Source: Dehalococcoidia bacterium (GTDB lineage: Bacteria; Chloroflexota; Dehalococcoidia; Lucifugimonadales; Australimonadaceae). From it: a stretch of DNA of 64,000 bases. A program made the translations under genes and the position numbers. Shown here in pieces: positions 1 through 9,050 of the stretch; position 1 is the first letter of the stretch, and every line of letters begins with the position of its first letter. Location of the stretch: assembly GCA_022820645.1 (NCBI GenBank), contig JAJEFD010000015.1:1-64000 (forward strand), read 5' to 3'. The notes beneath the pieces were generated by a model that saw only the letters and a list, made by a program, of their open reading frames with translations, had not been told where the DNA came from and did not search any database.

Positions 1-264
1 GTGTTCTTGGTCTTGTTCGTGCCCTTGCACGTGATGTGCGTGGCCGCCTTGTCCCTGGTCGTCATGGTCTTGCCCGGCGTGCGCTTCGTGGTCATGGCCC
101 TCGTGGCCATGGTCGTGCCCGGCGTGAGCGTCGTGGTCATGGCCCTCGTGGCCATGGTCGTGCTCCGCATGAGCGTCGTGGTCGTGGCCCTCGTGGCCGT
201 GGTCATGCTCCGCATGAGCGTCGTGGTCGTCGCCCTCATGCTCGTGGCGATGTTCGGTTGTCAC
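1..264 (-). CDS. Histidine-rich metal-binding protein, 3' end outside window (possible N-terminus of a cation transporter)
   Basis: The frame runs from a GTG at 264 to the window edge, giving 88 visible residues. A GGGAG Shine-Dalgarno lies 7 bases upstream of the GTG. After a short lead it consists of about four tandem copies of a 15-residue unit, HDHDAHAEHDHGHEG, encoded by a 45-base DNA repeat. There is no cysteine. Such Asp/His repeats bind Zn, Ni, Co or Cu. They occur as free buffering proteins and as N-terminal or loop regions of cation diffusion facilitators and zinc ABC-binding proteins. Because the gene runs off the edge, a transporter with a His-rich N-terminus is as likely as a free peptide. 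It lies downstream of another His-rich gene on the same strand. Confidence 0.6.
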   Translation of the reverse strand, partial: MTTEHRHEHEGDDHDAHAEHDHGHEGHDHDAHAEHDHGHEGHDHDAHAGHDHGHEGHDHEAHAGQDHDDQGQGGHAHHVQGHEQDQEH

Positions 265-287
265 AGCACGGCTCCCTTACACAGAGA

Positions 288-314
288 CGGCGGCCCGGTA
301 TCCCCAGGCCGCCG
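288..314 (-). other. GC hairpin in the leader of the His-rich gene
   Basis: An 8-bp perfect stem (CGGCGGCC at 288-295 with GGCCGCCG at 307-314) with an 11-base loop lies between the two His-rich genes and 24 bases before the GTG start at 264. A TATAGT -10-like hexamer sits at 344-349 on the minus strand. No T-run follows the stem, so it is not a standard terminator. An RNA-stabilising or attenuating leader is possible; the role is a guess. Confidence 0.3.
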
Positions 315-366
315 CCCAAGCTTCGTTACCGGTTATCACCGGCACTATAGCACTGTTTTTGAGACC

Positions 367-630
367 TTACGCTGCGTGGGGTGCGTGGTGCGGGTCGTCC
401 GCGTCCGCGCAGTGCTCCTCGCCGTGCTGGTGGCAGTGCTCAGCGCCGTGCTCGTCGAACTGCTCGCCCCCGCCGATGGCCACGCAGGCCTCGTCGCCGT
501 GGACGTGGCAGTGACCTGCGCCGTGCTCGTGGCAGTGCACGTCGCCATGGTTGTGACAGTGCTCGCCTTCATGCTCGTGGCAATGGTCAGCCGCTTCGCT
601 GTGGTCGTGCTCGTGAACGTGAGTGGTCAT
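367..630 (-). CDS. Small His/Cys-rich metal-binding protein
   Basis: The 87-residue protein starts at ATG 630 behind a strong AAGGAGG ribosome site four bases upstream. It contains 24 histidines and 7 cysteines, mostly in an 8-residue repeat of the form HCHxHGxx, with a short repeat-free stretch around ACVAIGGG in the middle. There are no membrane segments or signal peptide, so a cytoplasmic metal sponge or chaperone is the simplest reading. It is first in a probable two-gene unit with the His-rich gene ending at the left edge. I do not recognise a named family. The tandem HCH motifs suggest soft or borderline metals such as Cu, Zn or Ni, but the metal cannot be told from sequence. Confidence 0.7.
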   Translation of the reverse strand: MTTHVHEHDHSEAADHCHEHEGEHCHNHGDVHCHEHGAGHCHVHGDEACVAIGGGEQFDEHGAEHCHQHGEEHCADADDPHHAPHAA

Positions 631-679
631 CTTTCCTCCTTGAGTGCTCGTTCCCGAATCAGCCGTGAGTTCATGAGAG

Positions 680-708
680 ATTGTTTACCTCACAAGTACG
701 AGTGTCAA
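680..708 (-). promoter_or_regulatory. Sigma70-type promoter for the His-rich operon
   Basis: Reading the minus strand, a perfect -35 TTGACA (703-708), a 17-base spacer and a -10 AACAAT (680-685) stand about 50 bases upstream of the ATG at 630. A short inverted repeat (GTGAG/CTCAC, 689-693 and 665-669) lies just downstream of the -10 box and could be an operator for a metal-responsive repressor. The operator is speculative; the -35 box and spacing are directly visible. Confidence 0.55.
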
Positions 709-780
709 TAAGGTGCCGGAAACTGATACTTGGTTGCGATACCTCCTGGCGAACATCGTCATGTTCCGGGGTCTGATTCC

Positions 781-2031
781 TCAGCGCAGAACGGGGCGAC
801 GCGCCAGCAATGCGCTGACCGCCCCCACTCCCAACACGACGCTGAAGGTAAGGAGCGCCATCGTGTACGCCCCCGACGATTCGAACACGTATCCCGCGAA
901 GACCGGCCCCACCGCGTTCGACGCTACCACCGCCGGATGCGCGATACCTCGTATCGTTCCAAGCGAGTCGCGTCCGAAATATTCGGCGTAAACAACAGGC
1001 AACATCGCGAAAACGCCGCCGAAAACCATCGATTCCGCGAAAGTGAAAACGGCCATCGGCACGCCCGGCGGGATGAACCCGGCAGCGGCCATCGCAGCCG
1101 ACGCTCCGGCCATGCACCCCGCGATAACGATGCGATACGACGTGCGCCCCATGAACCATGCGGCAACGAACCCGCCGACGAGCATGCCCACCGCGTGGAA
1201 CATCAGCACGGGTCCCACCCACCCTTCCGCGAGACCACGGTCGAGGAAGAGCGGTATGCGATGCAGGCCATAGCCGCCGCCCGCCACCATCGCGCCCATG
1301 TGTGCAAACAGCAGCAGCCAGAACGCCTGTGTCCTGATCGCCTCCCGCGGACGCCACTCATGCTCCGTACGCGCCTGCCGTGAATGGTCCTCCTGGATGG
1401 ACAGCGGTGGACGGCCATCCGGATACAGCCCCACGTCCTCCGGCTGCCGCGAGACGATGGCGACGAGCGGGAAGAACGACAGCAACGCCATCAGCGCGCC
1501 GACCATCCACAGCGCTTCCCGCCAGCCCATCACGGCGATGAGCGCCGCTCCGAGCAGCGGCCACAGCCCCAGGCCCAGGCGGCTCCCGTTCACCGCGACC
1601 GCCGTCGCGAACGCCCGGCGGCGCACGAACCAGTTGGCGATGACGGTATGCCCGCCCAGGTTCTGGATGCTCATCAACGCCGTGCGCCCCGCCACGAGCG
1701 CTGCGTAGAGGCCGACGAGGCTCCCCACGAACCCCAGTCCCGCAACGGACGCCGCCATGAGCAGCCCGCCGCCTCCCATCACCAACCGACCGCCATACCT
1801 GTCGAGCGCCCGGCCCACCAGCGGCCCGGCCAGTGCCGCGGCGACCGTTCCGAAGCTGAATGCCCCGGAGATAGCCGTGCGCGACCAGCCAAACTCCTCC
1901 GTCCACCGGGGGATGAACACGCTGAACATCGGCGCGGCGACGGCCCCGCTGATCGTCATCGTCATCAGCACCGCACCGGCTACCACCCATCCGTAGTAGA
2001 AAGGCGTCCGCTGCGCGATGCCTCTGAACAC
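781..2031 (-). CDS. MFS transporter, oxalate/formate-antiporter-like
   Basis: A 416-residue major facilitator protein with about 12 hydrophobic segments. The N-terminus (FYYGWVV, then FGWSRTAISGAF) and the loop 2-3 motif GRALDRYGGR are typical of the OFA/monocarboxylate-type MFS branch. The start is a GTG at 2031, only 12 bases after the stop of the MFS gene at 2044, so the two are cotranscribed. Substrate is unknown; organic acids are the usual cargo of this branch. The third MFS gene in the window (52375-53700) has the same YYGW and LDRYGAR features and is probably a paralogue. Confidence 0.85.
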   Translation of the reverse strand: MFRGIAQRTPFYYGWVVAGAVLMTMTISGAVAAPMFSVFIPRWTEEFGWSRTAISGAFSFGTVAAALAGPLVGRALDRYGGRLVMGGGGLLMAASVAGLGFVGSLVGLYAALVAGRTALMSIQNLGGHTVIANWFVRRRAFATAVAVNGSRLGLGLWPLLGAALIAVMGWREALWMVGALMALLSFFPLVAIVSRQPEDVGLYPDGRPPLSIQEDHSRQARTEHEWRPREAIRTQAFWLLLFAHMGAMVAGGGYGLHRIPLFLDRGLAEGWVGPVLMFHAVGMLVGGFVAAWFMGRTSYRIVIAGCMAGASAAMAAAGFIPPGVPMAVFTFAESMVFGGVFAMLPVVYAEYFGRDSLGTIRGIAHPAVVASNAVGPVFAGYVFESSGAYTMALLTFSVVLGVGAVSALLARRPVLR

Positions 2032-2043
2032 AGGCGCCCGGAC

Positions 2044-3273
2044 CTATGCCGCCGCGGTCGCGGGACGTTTCACCAGGGTTTCGCGCGCGACGAACATGAG
2101 CAGCGCCGCGGCGAGGAGCAGCACCGGCGCGTACACGACGAACGCGACGCCCGCCCCGAACATCACGGCGAGGAAGCCGCCCAGCAGCGGCCCGGTGATG
2201 GCGCCCACCTCCGCGACCGTCCGCCGCGCCGCCTGCAGCCGCGCACGGATCGCGTCCGGTGCAACGTCGTACGTGGACGTGGCGACCGACCCGAGCGACA
2301 GCCCGTTCGAGAAGCCCATGAGGACAGCTATCGCGATGAGCGGCCCGAAATCGCCCGTGAGCGGGATGAGCAGGAACGCGATCCCGGGTATCGCCGTGCT
2401 GGGTACGGTCGCCCACTTCCGCCCTATCTTGTCCACGACGAACCCCGCCGGCACGATCATCACCAGCGACCCGAAGGAAACGACGAGGAAGAGCGTGCCG
2501 ATGTCGCTGGGGTCCAGGCCTATCTCGTCCATACGGAGCGGCAGGATGGCCTGGTACGCCATGCGGTAGAGCATCATGCTCGCCGTGGCGAACACCAGCA
2601 CGAGATACGTCGCCCGCAGACGCGGGTCGATCTGCAGGTAGAGGTTCCGCAGCCGCTCGAGTCGGCTGCCTTCCATCTCAGCCTCTGCCCCGGACGCAGC
2701 GGAAGGAGCCGGATGCGGCCGCTCCGCGCTGGGGATGAGGACGCTGATGAGGAAGACGAACGCCGCGATGCCCGTGTAGAGCGCAAACACGACGCGGATA
2801 CCCATCTCTTCTCCCACCGTCCCGCCAAGCCATGCGCCGAGGCCCATCCCCACGCCGTGGAAACCCATGAACCCACTCATCAGCCGCCCGCGCTGGTTCG
2901 CCTTCACGAGGTCCACGCCCGCGACCTCGCGCCCCAGCATCCACATGCTGTCCGCCGCTCCCGCGATGAACAGCCCGACGAGCAGCGGCCAGAACCACTG
3001 CGTCACTATCCCCACCGACACCGAGAGCCCGATGACCACCGGCCCGATGAGCACCGCAGGCCGCGTGCCGAACTTATCGATGATCGTCCCGCCGAGTGGC
3101 TGGCCTATCAGCCGCCCCATCGTGAACGCGGTGACGACCTGCGCCGCCATGCCGCCGGACACGCCGAACGTGTCTTCCAACACCGGGATGATGGGCGGCA
3201 GCATCCCGTGCGCGAACCCGAGCAGGATCGTGGTCAGGTAGAGCATCGTCAGCCCACGGACAACCGGGCTCAT
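2044..3273 (-). CDS. MFS transporter, DHA-like
   Basis: A 409-residue 12-helix major facilitator. It shows the helix 2-3 motif GTIIDKFGTR and the matching second-half motif GFVVDKIGRK, with a long hydrophilic central loop (PSAASGAEAEMEGS) between the halves. ATG 3273 has a GGAGGAG site immediately upstream, and a TATAGT -10-like hexamer lies at 3306-3311 on the minus strand. It is the first gene of a two-gene MFS unit divergent from glyS. Drug or metabolite export is the family's usual role; the substrate cannot be inferred here. Confidence 0.85.
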   Translation of the reverse strand: MSPVVRGLTMLYLTTILLGFAHGMLPPIIPVLEDTFGVSGGMAAQVVTAFTMGRLIGQPLGGTIIDKFGTRPAVLIGPVVIGLSVSVGIVTQWFWPLLVGLFIAGAADSMWMLGREVAGVDLVKANQRGRLMSGFMGFHGVGMGLGAWLGGTVGEEMGIRVVFALYTGIAAFVFLISVLIPSAERPHPAPSAASGAEAEMEGSRLERLRNLYLQIDPRLRATYLVLVFATASMMLYRMAYQAILPLRMDEIGLDPSDIGTLFLVVSFGSLVMIVPAGFVVDKIGRKWATVPSTAIPGIAFLLIPLTGDFGPLIAIAVLMGFSNGLSLGSVATSTYDVAPDAIRARLQAARRTVAEVGAITGPLLGGFLAVMFGAGVAFVVYAPVLLLAAALLMFVARETLVKRPATAAA

Positions 3274-3380
3274 CGCTCCTCCGCTCGGGGGATGGGAATG
3301 ACGCCACTATAGCACCCCACAGGCGTCCGCTATACTTGACGGGCCGCCTTGAACCCTCCACGCACTTCAGGAGATGACCG

Positions 3381-4721
<1,341 letters not shown>

Positions 4722-4724
4722 CCC

Positions 4725-6032
4725 ATGCGCCTCCTGCACATCTCCGACATCCACGTCGGCGTCGAGACGTACGGACGCCCCGCCTCGCAGGCCGACCTCG
4801 ACGTGTTGCCGGACTGGTTCGCGCCAGGCGTGGACCGCACGGAGTATCTCGGCGTCAACACACGCCTCCTCGACTTCCTTGGCGCGATGGACTACGCCGT
4901 CGACTACGCCATCACGCAGGGCGTCGACCTCGTCCTCTTCGCGGGCGACGCCTACAAGGCGCGCAACCCCACGCAGACCCACCAGCGCGAGTTCGCACGG
5001 CGCATCGCCCGCCTCTCCGCGGCGGGCGTCCCCACGTTCCTCACCATCGGCAACCACGACCTGCCGCACGTCGCAAACCGCGCCACCGCGCTCGAGATCT
5101 TCCCCACGCTCAGCGTAGCGAACGTCAGCGTCGGGCAGAGGCTCGAAACGCACCGCATCGCCACCAACGCCGGCGACGTCCAGGTTGTCGCGCTGCCGTG
5201 GATACGCATCGGCCAGTTCATGAGCCGCGAGGAGACGCGCGGCAAGACGCTGGACCAGATCAAGCAGGAGGTCGAAGCCGGGCTCGTCACGTACCTCCAG
5301 GAGGAGGTCGACAAGCTCGACCCCGCCGTCCCCGCCGTGCTCTGCGCGCACGTCAACATCGCCGGAGCGAAGACCGCATCCGAACAGTCGATGATGCTCG
5401 GAAACGACCACGTGCTCAGCCTCGGCACCGTCGCCATCCCCCAGTTCGACTACGTCGCGCTCGGCAACATCCACAAGCACCAGGTGCTCACGGAGCATCC
5501 GCCGGTCGTCTACGCGGGCAGCATCGAGCGCGTGGACTTCAGCGAGGAGCGCGAGGACAAGGGCTTCGTCGTCGCCGACATAGACCCTGCCCGTCCGCAG
5601 GGCGAGCGCCTCATCGGTTACGAGTTCGTCCCGACGCCCGCCCGGCCCATGCTCACGATACGCGTCGCCACCCATCCGATGGAGAAACCGACGGAGGCGG
5701 CGGTGCAGGCCATCGCTGCTCACCCGGAGGAGGAGCTGGCGCGCTCCATCGTCCGCCTGCGCGTCGATATGCGCACCGAGCAGGAGCCCGCGTTCCGCGA
5801 GGCCGACGTGCGCGCGGCGCTCGCCCCGGCGTTCTACGTCGCGGGCATCGAGCGCCGCGTCGAGCGCGAGCACCGCACGCGCCTGCCCTGGGAGGATGCC
5901 GAGCGCATCGAGCCGCTCGACGCCCTGCGCCGCTACTTCCAGTCGAAAGGCACGGCAGACGACCGCGAACGCACCCTGCTCCGCTATGCGGGAGAGCTCA
6001 TGCAGGAAGAACTGGCGGAGCAGGAGGGGTAG
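4725..6032 (+). CDS. SbcD-like metallophosphoesterase (DNA exonuclease subunit family)
   Basis: A 435-residue calcineurin-like phosphoesterase. The metal-binding motifs are in order: DIH (D8, H10), GDA (G74-D75), GNHD (109-112), then CAHVN and GNIHKHQ further on. This is the Mre11/SbcD layout, with an extended C-terminal region that would hold the capping domain. SbcD normally works with the SMC-like ATPase SbcC to degrade hairpins and blocked DNA ends. No sbcC lies in the window, which is unusual since the two are normally adjacent. It starts 3 bases after glyS, so it is cotranscribed. It ends with TAG, showing UAG is a regular stop in this genome. Confidence 0.8.
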   Translation: MRLLHISDIHVGVETYGRPASQADLDVLPDWFAPGVDRTEYLGVNTRLLDFLGAMDYAVDYAITQGVDLVLFAGDAYKARNPTQTHQREFARRIARLSAAGVPTFLTIGNHDLPHVANRATALEIFPTLSVANVSVGQRLETHRIATNAGDVQVVALPWIRIGQFMSREETRGKTLDQIKQEVEAGLVTYLQEEVDKLDPAVPAVLCAHVNIAGAKTASEQSMMLGNDHVLSLGTVAIPQFDYVALGNIHKHQVLTEHPPVVYAGSIERVDFSEEREDKGFVVADIDPARPQGERLIGYEFVPTPARPMLTIRVATHPMEKPTEAAVQAIAAHPEEELARSIVRLRVDMRTEQEPAFREADVRAALAPAFYVAGIERRVEREHRTRLPWEDAERIEPLDALRRYFQSKGTADDRERTLLRYAGELMQEELAEQEG

Positions 6033-6098
6033 GCGTGGCGCTCTTGGGTGTGCGGGTGTATAACACTGCCAGATAGCGTTGGCGCAAAGGAGAACACC

Positions 6099-7379
6099 AT
6101 GACAACCAAACGGACACTTGGCGTGGCGATGGCAGGCATCGGCGTGGGCGGCACGGAGATGCTCCCCGCGTTCGAGCAGATGGAGGAGATCGACCTCATC
6201 GCCGGAGCGGACATCAACCCGCTCACCAGGGAGCGGTTCCAGGCCCGCTACGAGGCGAAGGCCTACGCGAGCATCGAGGAACTGTGCGAGGACGATGACG
6301 TCGAGGCGGTCTGGATCTCGACGCCCAACAGGTTCCACGCGCCCATGACCATCTACGCGCTCGAACACGGCAAGCACGTCGTCGTCGAGAAGCCGATGGC
6401 GCTCAACCTGGAAGAGGCGCAGGCGATGTGCGACGCCGCGAAGCGCACCGGCAACGTGCTCATCGCAGGCCACACGCGCTCGTTCATCCCGCCGTTCCGC
6501 AAGATGTACAGCATCATCGAGTCCGGCCAGCTGGGCGCGGTGAAGGCCATCAACTTCATGGCGTACACCGACTGGCTGCTCCGACCCCGCGTCACCGAGG
6601 AGCTCGATCTCGCGCAGGGCGGCGGGCTCGTCTACCGGCAGGGCCCGCACCAGATCGACACGGTGCGCCTGCTCGGCGGCGGCATGATCAAGAACGTGCG
6701 CGGCGTCGTCGGCCAGTGGATGCCGGAACGCCCCATCCCCGGCTACTACTCCGCGCTGTTCGAGTTCGAGAACGGCGCCGTCTCCACCATCATCCACAAC
6801 GCGCACGGCTACTTCATGGGCGCGCAGCTCGTCCCGTGGGGCCACGACCGCCAGCGCTACGGCGAAGAGGAGCGCATCCTCGTGCGCAACGGCATGATCG
6901 ACGGCACCCGCGACGAGGAGTCCGACAAGCAGGCGATACGCATCGGAGGCGAGCGCGAGGTCGAGGTGTTCAAGCGCGAGGGGCAGAACCGCGACCCCGG
7001 CGGCGAGCCGTGGGTGCCCGCCGAGCCGGGCTTCGTCGTCGTCTCGTGCGAGCGCGGCGACATCACCCGATCGGCCTACGGCATCACCATCTACGACAAC
7101 GACGGCCACCACACGATCGACCTGAAGCCGCCTTCAGGGTGGGCGATGAACCGCCGCGCCGAGCTCAAGGAGTTGTACGACGCGGTCGTGAACGGCGCGC
7201 CCGTCTACCACACGCCGGAGTGGGGCATGGCGACACTGGAAGCCACGCTGGCGGTCATCGAGTCCGGGAAGACCGGCAAGATGATCGAGCTGCAGCACCA
7301 GGTTCCCGTCCACCCGCAGTACGCCAATGCCAAGATATTCGACCAGCTTCCCTCGGAGGCAGGCGTGCTGGTGGCGTAA
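6099..7379 (+). CDS. Gfo/Idh/MocA-family NAD(P)-dependent oxidoreductase
   Basis: A 426-residue oxidoreductase. A Rossmann motif (GIGVGG, residues 13-18) leads the protein, and the family signature EKPMAL (E97-K98-P99) follows. The catalytic-region motif GGGLVYRQGPHQID lies near residue 180. ATG 6099 was chosen because AAGGAG stands seven bases upstream; the frame is open further upstream but without a ribosome site. The overall pattern resembles phthalate 4,5-cis-dihydrodiol dehydrogenase-type members, and a COG2159 amidohydrolase follows. A catabolic dehydrogenase step on a cyclic or sugar-like substrate is therefore plausible, but the substrate is unproven. Confidence 0.85.
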   Translation: MTTKRTLGVAMAGIGVGGTEMLPAFEQMEEIDLIAGADINPLTRERFQARYEAKAYASIEELCEDDDVEAVWISTPNRFHAPMTIYALEHGKHVVVEKPMALNLEEAQAMCDAAKRTGNVLIAGHTRSFIPPFRKMYSIIESGQLGAVKAINFMAYTDWLLRPRVTEELDLAQGGGLVYRQGPHQIDTVRLLGGGMIKNVRGVVGQWMPERPIPGYYSALFEFENGAVSTIIHNAHGYFMGAQLVPWGHDRQRYGEEERILVRNGMIDGTRDEESDKQAIRIGGEREVEVFKREGQNRDPGGEPWVPAEPGFVVVSCERGDITRSAYGITIYDNDGHHTIDLKPPSGWAMNRRAELKELYDAVVNGAPVYHTPEWGMATLEATLAVIESGKTGKMIELQHQVPVHPQYANAKIFDQLPSEAGVLVA

Positions 7380-7518
7380 CCGGCAAAGTTGCAACCGGCG
7401 GCTGGAAGGACTACCCTCACGCCGACGTACTGGCGCAACGCTGGCTGAGGGGGAATCGCCAGCCGCTGAGCGTTGAATCACACAGCCGCTGTATCAGCGA
7501 GCATCAGGAGGAGGACCT

Positions 7519-8547
7519 ATGTTCAAAGGCACGAAGGTTTTCGATGTCCATGGCCACGTATCGGCGCCGAACTCGGTGCGCGGTTGGATCGTCGGAGGGT
7601 TCTCCTCCGGCCATGTGGGCGAAAGCCCGTTGAAGAGCGGCTCCGGCTCCGGGGAGTTCAGCGACGAGGCGTTCGACCGCACGAACAACATGCACCGGGA
7701 GTACATGGACGAGCGCAACATCGACGTCCAGGTCATCGGCCCCCGGCCCTTCACAATGATGGGCTGGATGGCGCGTCACCTGATGACGCGTTGGACCGAG
7801 TTCACGAACGACACCATCCAGAAGCAGGTGGAGTTCGACCCGACCCGGTTCCTCGGCGCGACGATGCTGCCGCAGGACGCCAATGCAGACGATCTCAGCC
7901 ACTGCATCCCCGAGTTCGAGCGCAACCTGGACCGCGGCTTCGTCGGAACGTACCTCAGCCCCGACCCTGTCGGCGACCACAAGTCCCCCGGCATGCACGA
8001 GCCCTACTGGTACCCCGTCTACGAGATGTGCCAGGATCGGAATGTGCCAGTCTTCATCCACGGCACCAACTGCATCGACCCCCGCATCGGGCACATCCCC
8101 GGCAACTACCAGGTCGGCTTCGTCGTCGAGACGTTCCTCGCGACGCGCATCATCGCGTACAGCGACCTCTTCGAGAAGTTCCCCGGCCTGCGCATCTGCA
8201 TCGCACACGCCGGCGGAGCGCTGGACCGGTTCATCGCCTCCTCCCGCCACCGCGGCAACTGGGAGGGTGACAACCTCTTCTTCGACACCTGCACCTACGA
8301 CATCGACTACCTGGAGCTGGCCATCAAGCAGTGGGGCGTCGCCAACATGGCGTTCGGCACCGAGGCCCCCGGCTCAGGCCGCAACGTCCGCCAGGAGAGC
8401 GACCACCCGTCCCACACGGCGGTGGGGCTGACCTCGGACAACCTGCTCCCGGTCATCGACTATCTGCCCACGCTGTCGGAAGAGGACAAGCTCACCATCA
8501 TCAACAAGAACCCGCTGAAGGTTTTCCCGGCGTTCGCCAACGTCTAA
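7519..8547 (+). CDS. COG2159 metal-dependent amidohydrolase (ACMSD-like)
   Basis: A 342-residue amidohydrolase-2 family TIM barrel. The N-terminal metal motif is DVHGH (D9, H11, H13), with later metal and catalytic elements around FIHGTN, CIAHAGGALDRF and FGTEAPGSG. Family members include aminocarboxymuconate-semialdehyde decarboxylase and gamma-resorcylate decarboxylase, which decarboxylate or hydrolyse ring-derived acids. ATG 7519 has an AGGAGGAGG ribosome site five bases upstream. It follows the oxidoreductase by 139 bases on the same strand, so a shared catabolic route is likely. A perfect hairpin terminator lies 30 bases downstream. Confidence 0.85.
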   Translation: MFKGTKVFDVHGHVSAPNSVRGWIVGGFSSGHVGESPLKSGSGSGEFSDEAFDRTNNMHREYMDERNIDVQVIGPRPFTMMGWMARHLMTRWTEFTNDTIQKQVEFDPTRFLGATMLPQDANADDLSHCIPEFERNLDRGFVGTYLSPDPVGDHKSPGMHEPYWYPVYEMCQDRNVPVFIHGTNCIDPRIGHIPGNYQVGFVVETFLATRIIAYSDLFEKFPGLRICIAHAGGALDRFIASSRHRGNWEGDNLFFDTCTYDIDYLELAIKQWGVANMAFGTEAPGSGRNVRQESDHPSHTAVGLTSDNLLPVIDYLPTLSEEDKLTIINKNPLKVFPAFANV

Positions 8548-8576
8548 GCAGGCTGGAACCGGACATACCGGAACGA

Positions 8577-8604
8577 GAGAGGGGCAGGGAATCCTGCCCC
8601 TCTC
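8577..8604. terminator. Bidirectional hairpin between convergent genes
   Basis: A perfect 12-bp stem (GAGAGGGGCAGG / CCTGCCCCTCTC) with a GAAT loop lies between the converging ends of the amidohydrolase (+) and the FmdB-like gene (-). The downstream bases CTTGTG are only weakly T-rich, so termination may be partly factor-dependent. Confidence 0.65.
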
Positions 8605-8653
8605 CTTGTGTCATGGTGAGCGTGAGGATGAACGGGGAGACGGGAGCGCTCCC

Positions 8654-9040
8654 CTACTCTTCTGAAGCAGGTCCGTGCGAGTGGCCGGCGTGGCCGCCCG
8701 TGTCCAGGTCCAGCGCCTTGTACACCGGTTCGCCGTGGTCGAGCCTGCCCACGATCTCGTCCATGTGCTCGTTCGGCTCGTCGTTGAAGGCGCTCCCCAT
8801 CCTGCGGAAGAAGTCCGCCATCGAGGCGGGATTCGTGTAGTCGACGCCGTCGAGCAGCTCCGCCTTGTTGAGCTGGTCCACGCTGGGGCGCGGCATCTTC
8901 ACCTTGAACGTGGAGAACAACCGGCGCGTGTCGGCGCTCCCGCAACGGCCGCAGGCCGCTCTCGCCTCCGAGATCATCGCCCTGAAGAAGGCCGACGACT
9001 TCGCGCCGCACGCGTTGCACCTGAACTCGTAGATCGGCAT
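8654..9040 (-). CDS. FmdB-like zinc-ribbon protein
   Basis: A 128-residue protein that begins MPIYEFRCNACG, the hallmark of the FmdB zinc-ribbon family. It has two CxxC knuckles (C8/C11 and C30/C33). The start at 9040 is set by this conserved N-terminus rather than by upstream in-frame starts. The C-terminal 90 residues are not typical of the short FmdB proteins and end with a small His-rich tail (HAGHSHG). It starts 10 bases after the stop of the selenoprotein gene, so both belong to one minus-strand operon. Family members are proposed regulators; molecular function is not established. Confidence 0.75.
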   Translation of the reverse strand: MPIYEFRCNACGAKSSAFFRAMISEARAACGRCGSADTRRLFSTFKVKMPRPSVDQLNKAELLDGVDYTNPASMADFFRRMGSAFNDEPNEHMDEIVGRLDHGEPVYKALDLDTGGHAGHSHGPASEE

Positions 9041-9050
9041 GTACCAGTCC

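Noticed and set aside
1-711. A 236-codon plus-strand hydrophobic ORF over the His-rich genes
   Set aside because: It is the complement of the His/Asp repeats (giving Val/Met/Ala repeats). The minus-strand genes have a strong ribosome site and promoter.
1384-3312. A 642-codon plus-strand open frame over the two MFS genes
   Set aside because: Arg/His/Glu/Asp-rich shadow of the minus-strand transporters caused by high GC at codon position three.
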